Below, piece by piece: positions 58,562 to 64,000 of a stretch of DNA of 64,000 bases. Each line of letters starts with the position of its first letter. Position 1 is the stretch's first letter. The translations under genes and the position numbers were made by a program. Under the pieces are notes generated by a model that ran no database searches, was not told the DNA's origin, and was given only the letters and a program-made list of their open reading frames with translations. This DNA comes from Voacanga thouarsii (lineage: Eukaryota > Streptophyta > Magnoliopsida > Gentianales > Apocynaceae), in contig JANUWF010001050.1 of assembly GCA_026120185.1 (NCBI GenBank), forward strand, positions 372,001 through 436,000, read 5' to 3'.

Positions 58562-59699
58562 TGATGCGAGCTCCTTGGGATGTATTTTTATGGGAATTTC
58601 GTGGCTAAAAATGGGGGGAAATACAAGACCCAAATATAGACTCAAAACAGAAATTTTATGTAGAAAACAAACACGCAATTCAAAATGGTAGAACCATAGG
58701 TCAAAATAAAGATCCTAAAACTCAAGAATAGAGAACAAAGATCCTAAAACTCAAGAATAGAGAACAAGTCTTCCAAATCACAACTAAAGACCCTTGATTC
58801 AACAAGTGATCAAGAATACTTTATAGGAATGACTTAGGCAACCAAATATAACCCCTAACAAGAACCTTAGATTATCAAGAATCTAAGACCCAAGTTAGAA
58901 AACTAATTGATTTATCCTAAAAGGTTTATAGACTCAATACATAGGGAATGACTAGACCCTAAGAATGGTCTTGATGATCATGGAAAGTATCCAAGAGCAA
59001 TCATCTCTCAAGCTCTCTCAAGAAACTTCTTGACTATTCAATATCCAAAAGTTATGTTTACAATGAAATAAAAGGGGTATATATAGAACTCTAAACCTAA
59101 GCTACTTAAGGTTACAACTTTGGTCAAAATAAAGATTAAAACAAGTTAATTTGATCTTAAAATACCTTAATTTCGTGGACAAAATAAAAATGATCTAAAC
59201 AAACTTGAAACGAAGCAAAATAAATGTTTAGGGGGTTTACAGGTCATGCACTAGAGCTGCACAATTGTGCCAGAGTCGAAACCTTCAAAATTGGCTATGC
59301 ACGATTAGCTTGCATGGCCGTGCACTAAGCCGTGCAACTGTGCACGGTGCACTTGCACAACTTAGTGCACCGTCGTGTATTTGGCCATAGATCTAAGATG
59401 TCGGGAGTGATTTTGTCATTTGCACGGGCAGATGCATGCCCATGCACTCTGGCCATGCGTTCTCTATTTCTGCACCCCAAATTTAATCTTATTGATCTCC
59501 TCTTTGTTGTATCTGATGTCCTTGTCCCTCTATACGAGTTGTCAGATACTTTGAGCTCATCTTGGCCTTCCTTTTCGCATCCATCTCTGGCAATCCTTTT
59601 GGTCCTTGGCTTGGGTGCTTAGTTTGCTTGATTTCTCCATTGAAAAGCTCCATGATTTGAATTTCTTCAAGGCTCTATAGAATGTGGTTTAAATTTTCA
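58562..59699 (-). repeat. Element G 3' LTR
   Basis: This is 1,138 bp, written on + as TGATGCGAG...AATTTTCA, directly next to a polypurine tract (CTAAAAAAGGGGGA on the minus strand, 59700-59713). It has a direct duplication of about 31 bp at 58720-58770 and a cluster of GTGCAC and TGCACGG words (59230-59460). The only open frame (59332-59622) runs through this cluster and is not credible as a gene. The right border was set by the polypurine tract; the partner LTR is not in the window. Confidence 0.65.
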
Positions 59700-59862
59700 T
59701 CCCCCTTTTTTAGCTTTGGAATGTTACTTAGATGAATTATTGTCATTCCCTTATTTGTATGCATTCGTCCTCGAATGAGCACCTGTATAAGATTTTGAGC
59801 AAGAATTTTGGTTTTGAAGAAAAATATTAGCTTATGTTCTCCCATATAAAACATATTGTTCT

Positions 59863-61650
59863 TGTTGGAAAGTATGTCATCAAAGATTATGTATTCTATG
59901 TAAATATATTGCAATAAAGTGTTTATTCATTCAATTTAGTTTATTTTTTATATTATTACATATTTAAGGTCCAAATATGACAAGTAATAGTCTATGTGTT
60001 GGGCCATTCTTCACAGTAAGGTATAGACCATGAATACTTGTCATACAAGTAAAATTGAGTTCTTAGTCGTTTGATAGAATTGGGCATTTTATTAAGGTAA
60101 GACTATTATACTATGAGTTCCAATGAGGAATAGTTTACCTTGAATTAGTGAGTAGTTCACTTACATAATTGGCATAAGCGTATTTCGAATACATAAAATT
60201 GGACCTGTAGTAGTGGTCTCTCTTAAAGTACTATAATTATAGAGACCAAACTATTACTCCTACAGTATAGATAGATACCTTCATACTTGAGAATGAGTTA
60301 GTGGTCTGGCGAAGCTAGGATCTTGTACTTTGATGTATGTTGGGTGAGATTTCTTTTGTAAGATCAATAATCTTATATGTTATGTGTATTACTCTAGTTA
60401 GTTAAGACGGACTCATACAACAGAGTTTCTATACTTCACTTTGTGAAATTAAATCAACCCCTTGTGATTGTCCAAGATAATTTAATAATCTAGGGTCTTA
60501 GAAACGTGACTCTAGAATGTATATTTTTGGGTAGCTTCCAATGATTAGCAAATACATTCGAGTGAGTTATGGATTATCGGATTAGAGATTTAAGGATGGT
60601 AGATGTCTTTGAGATGGGTGTTAGTACATTTATCCTGTCTCATTGACAAGTGTTATATAGAGGGGTATTTTCGTAATTTTACCTGTAGATCAGAGACATT
60701 GCTTTGGCAATATTATTCTTGGAGTCAATATTTTCATATAGTGATACATAAGAATATTTAAAATGTTAAAATGCAGGTATTTAATAGGAAGAACATTTTG
60801 ATCATTTTAGTAGCTATAAATAATATGTCTCTTGGTCCCCGAAATAACTCAAGTTACCTTGGTGTTGTTTAGATACAATCTGAGTTTAATGGATAATTAT
60901 TTGAAAGAGAATAAAATTTATTCTAAGAGTCTAATTAGAATTAATTAATTAGTCTTGAATTTTTTATAAGGCATAGAAAAGATTGTTAATTAATTAAGAG
61001 AATTAGGCTAGAATAAATTATTAATTAGGCTGATATATGTTGACATATATTAAGAATCCAATTAGAATTAATTAATTAGTCTTGAGTATTTAATGAAGTT
61101 CAGAAAAAATAATTAATTAATTAAGAGGATTGAGCCAATCTTAGATTGGTTTAGGAACACAGTACCAAGCCCATAAGAGCTTAGTGTTTTTGGCCATTAG
61201 GGTTTAATAAAGCCCTAAGGCTAGCCGAAATTAAGGTACATAAGAGGGAAGAAAATAACGTTGTAGTCTGAGACTTTTCCCTTCTCCAAGTATGTCGTCT
61301 CTTCCTCTTGTTCTCATATTTCTCTTCTTTCTTTCTTGGAGATATTTTGATTATCTAAAGAAGGAGCTTTCACCAAACTAACCTAAGAATAAGATAGAGT
61401 CATACTTCGAAAGATGAAGAGAAGAAGTTTGGAGACGTTTTATGCGTAGGAATAGAAGATTGGCGAAAATACCTGTAGAACCGCTGGCGCCTCCTTCTCC
61501 TCCTCCAACGCAAGTTCTAGTGCAACCCGTTCCTACGTTGGTTCATCCACGACCAATGAAGAAAAGTAAGTACTCTTTCCTAGATGCGACTTGAAAAACT
61601 AAAAGTTTTCCGCTGCTTTTTTTATTATTATTTTCCATTTTGAACCTTCA
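59863..61650 (+). repeat. Solo LTR F
   Basis: This lone LTR of 1,788 bp runs TGTTGGAAAG...GAACCTTCA with a perfect 5-bp target duplication GTTCT (59858-59862 and 61651-61655). It belongs to the same broad LTR group as A, C, D and E (shared core about 59990-60700, near-palindrome GTATTTCGAATAC at 60180-60192) but is the most diverged member. It is inserted in element G. No gene is seen inside. Confidence 0.9.
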
Positions 61651-61655
61651 GTTCT

Positions 61656-62640
61656 CCTCATCTTCATTCTCATTCTTTATAGCTTTTACCCCATTGTTTT
61701 CTTCTTTCAAACACAAGAGTGTTTCTCTCATTTTATCCTCATCTTCCCTCTTCTTTTCATTCTCCTTATTGACTCCCTCTTGACTTAAAGTTCCCTGTAG
61801 CACATTTTCTTTTCCCTTATTATTTTTCCTCTCATTCTTTTGTTTTTGGAAACTCTCTTTAAACTCTTCTTCTTTTCTCTCTTGTTTTTACTTCCTTTTC
61901 AACTCCCTTCTTTTGTTGTCTTCTTTCCTCATGATATTTTGGTCTTTAAACACCTCACTATGGGACAATGAAAGTAGTGTAATCTTATTTTCATCTTTCT
62001 TCAAGGTATATTTATTCTCCTTCCCTTTATGCACCACATATCTATCAAACATCCATGACCTTCCCAACAAGATATATCCAAGGTGGCACTTATCACATTG
62101 GTGCAACTTCCTTCATCTACGATTATACTACAAAGCTTTTGTTGCATAAGACACCAAGTGTAAAAGATATTGCTCATTTGCGAATTCTCCTCATTCTCAA
62201 CAACATTTTCACTCCCAATCTTTCTAGCAACACCAATCAATAGAAAAACCTTTCAAACCTCATGCCTCTCTTCACTACCTTCTTTTTTTATAGGCTTTGT
62301 AGTCTTTGATGATTGTTTTGGTGTCCTATTTTTGTTCCTTAGTGAATGATGAAATATAGGATTGGTATATGTGGTCTTTCTAGGATAGGTTCTTTTTCTT
62401 ACACCCCTCAAGTTTTTGTTCTCATACCTTTCTTTACCTAACCTCATACCATTCATTCCTCTTCCCTTCATTAGAATTTTTGTATAGACCCCATAAAGTG
62501 TTCTTCATATCCCTTCATTGGTTACTCATACAGTGGAGGTGGAGGCTTGTACTCATTTCTCACTTTAAGGCTATATTTTCTTTTGCCATATAGTGGGGTT
62601 TGGCCTTGATTGGATTTCAGCTCCATAATGTCCTCCTCAT
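61656..62640 (-). pseudogene. Element G gag end and protease remnant
   Basis: The frame 62240-62001 contains 'CSIIVDEGSCTNVIS', the retropepsin active-site region of plant gypsy elements. 62106-61888 in another frame gives 'GYILLGRSWMFDRYVVHKG', normally about 60 residues further on; the two lie almost next to each other, so the middle of the protease is deleted. Upstream (62471-62253) is a basic linker. Downstream is a Lys/Glu-rich stretch to 61656 and then, across F, the element's 3' end, with no RT. Confidence 0.65.
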
Positions 62641-63174
62641 GTCATTCATTTTTACTTTAAAAGTTTAAAAGGTAGCTTGAATATCAAATGAGTTTTGAGA
62701 CATTGTGTTGGGAATTTCAAGGGTTCTCACTTGGAACAGATGGATAGAAGTAGAAAGTAATTCCTCACAATCACTCCCTCACGTATATCTACTCAAGAAT
62801 TATCACTCAACCCTCGTGTTTAACTTTCCTTTGGCTTTTAGCAAGAATAAGCTCCCCCTCTTACCTTTTTCAAGCACTCATGTTCCTTAATGAATTTTAT
62901 CCACAAAAACCTCCCCAATTGTTTAGCAGCTAGTCTAACTTGACAAGTTTACTAACCCTTTAAGGATAACCAACTAGGTGACTCAAATAGAATTTGATCA
63001 ATAAGCAATAAAGCCACAAGGAATAAGCTAAATAAAAACGACTCAATGAATTTAAGAGTTCAACAAACTCAATTTAACACTGGATGGAATAACCAGACTC
63101 AACTAACAAGATAGATTCAAAGAAACACAAGAATTCCAATGATCATAGAATTCAAGAACAAGAAGAAGGCATAA
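62641..63174. other. Unassigned, possibly gypsy G gag start or leader
   Basis: AT-rich DNA without a convincing gene. A TGTTGGG word at 62706 could be the start of another LTR but no partner or target duplication was found. The minus-strand text resembles the leader region of plant gypsy elements only loosely. Confidence 0.3.
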
Positions 63175-64000
63175 TGATCATAAAGTAATTTGAAAATTTA
63201 CAGAGCATGTACAGTAGACGAAAATGGAGAACAAGAACATAATATCAGAGTATGAGAGCATCATGGTGGGCATGAAACATACCTGTTGGAGCCTTTAAAA
63301 CATGAAGATCATGGTTGAATGGTTAGAAGCTCAAGAACAGCTTTTCCTTCCACGTCCAGTGAACACTAGTGCTGCAACTTCTTCCAATTCCGGTTCTTTC
63401 TTCCCCTTTGGTGAAAAATAAATGCAAAGCTTTTCAGTTCACAGAATATTCCCAACCTAATCCTCCGGTCGGTAAGCGCACAATTGGATGAGAAGAAATG
63501 ACCTCTCAAATTTTCACACTCTCCGTTTTTGTTGGCATCCTTTGGTTTTGTATGTAAAGAAGACAAAAACCAATAGCCAATAGAAAATCAAGAGACACGA
63601 GAGAGATAGAAGCCAAGAGACATCCGAAAAATATATTTTTATTTTTTTCCTTTTTCTTTTATTTTATTTTTCCACACAGAAAGCCAAGAGTCATGAAATC
63701 AAAAATAATTATTTTGATAAAAATAATATTCCCGAGATTTTATACCCGAATATTATTTACAAAATAAATTTTGGCTTCACCCTAAACTCTTCTAAACTGT
63801 GTCCGAAAAATCTTATGGTCCAGGCTATTGGGCCAAAATAATATAATATTTATTATTTTTCTTGGACCCGAAAATTTCAAAATAATAAACATTAATTATT
63901 TTTCTTGGGATTAAATAAATAACCCAATAAATAATTAATGAACCTAAATGAACTAAAAAATAATTAAACTTTAATTATTTATTTCTTGGATTTAATTAAA
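63175..64000 (-). repeat. LTR H, E-like, cut by the window end
   Basis: From about 63280 it aligns with E1 and E2 in order: 'aagcttttcagttcacagaatattcc', 'ttcaccctaaactcttct', 'ccaggctattgggccaaaataat' and the AT-rich 'attaattatttttcttgg' blocks. The left border near 63175 (TGATCATAAAG) is a guess from the TGATGG start of E. It is much more diverged than E1 and E2 are from each other. The 66-codon open frame in it is not a gene. Confidence 0.65.

Larger units (their letters stand above)
58562..63174 (-). mobile_element. Element G: gypsy-type derivative without pol core, partial
   Basis: This minus-strand element has its 3' LTR at 58562-59699, a polypurine tract and a short internal end (59714-59862), and, beyond solo LTR F, a gag-protease remnant (61656-62640). 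CATTG (58557-58561) may be the left target site. Between the protease and the 3' end there is no RT, RNase H or integrase, so the element is a deletion derivative. The right limit and 5' LTR are not identified; 62700-63174 may be its leader. The gypsy assignment rests on the protease words. Confidence 0.6.

Noticed and set aside
59332..59622. 96-codon frame in the G LTR as a gene
   Set aside because: It runs through the GTGCAC cluster of an LTR and shows no domain.
62701..62712. CATTG followed by TGTTGGG as the right target duplication of G or start of another LTR
   Set aside because: No matching LTR end precedes it and no partner was found; a 5-bp match can be chance.

Overview
The window is a stretch of plant nuclear DNA, most likely from a eudicot, built almost entirely of transposable elements inserted inside one another. 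I see no intact host gene, rRNA, CRISPR array or bacterial feature. The evidence for a plant is Ty1-copia polyproteins of the TNT1-like and SIRE/Maximus-like types, initiator-Met-tRNA primer binding sites (TGGTATCAGAGC type), a hAT transposase with a BED finger, a CACTA element, a Stowaway-type MITE and plant gypsy sequence. The species cannot be told from the sequence. All coding regions are decayed, so ORFs are given as pseudogenes.

Layout. 1-930 is unassigned DNA with a GC-richer, organelle-like block. At 955-3587 lies the front of a very old copia polyprotein (element Z, + strand). It is cut by a 54-kb insertion and resumes at 57788-58561. The insertion is element A, a + strand copia (3588-57782) with LTRs at both ends and a perfect 5-bp target duplication (ACATA). 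A carries three insertions: element B (6842-41425), a SIRE-like copia on the - strand; solo LTR E1 (43040-45042); and a hAT transposon (46782-54762), which is itself split by solo LTR E2 (50429-52455). B carries element C (9578-28151, + copia), a CACTA transposon (29976-34719) and a MITE (36726-37003). C carries element D (15056-25995, - copia of the same family), and D carries a probable solo LTR (17055-18795). The deepest chain is therefore Z > A > B > C > D > solo LTR, six levels. To the right are a pol-deleted gypsy derivative G (from 58562, - strand), solo LTR F (59863-61650) inside it, and a partial E-like LTR H running off the end (about 63175-64000).

Functionally this is a graveyard: polyproteins are broken by stops and frameshifts, and several catalytic residues are changed (YMDD to YMND in D, YVDD to YVGE in B, integrase Asp lost in Z and D). 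Points worth following are: a near-palindrome GTATTTCGAATAC kept in nine LTRs of several families; a paired GGCGCCGG-like motif at fixed 24-25 bp spacing, shared by copia LTRs, copia leaders and an apparently unrelated LTR; an extra post-pol ORF in B; a CACTA element built of about 430-bp tandem repeats plus a tRNA-like Pol III promoter; and closely spaced inverted LTRs around 26 kb.
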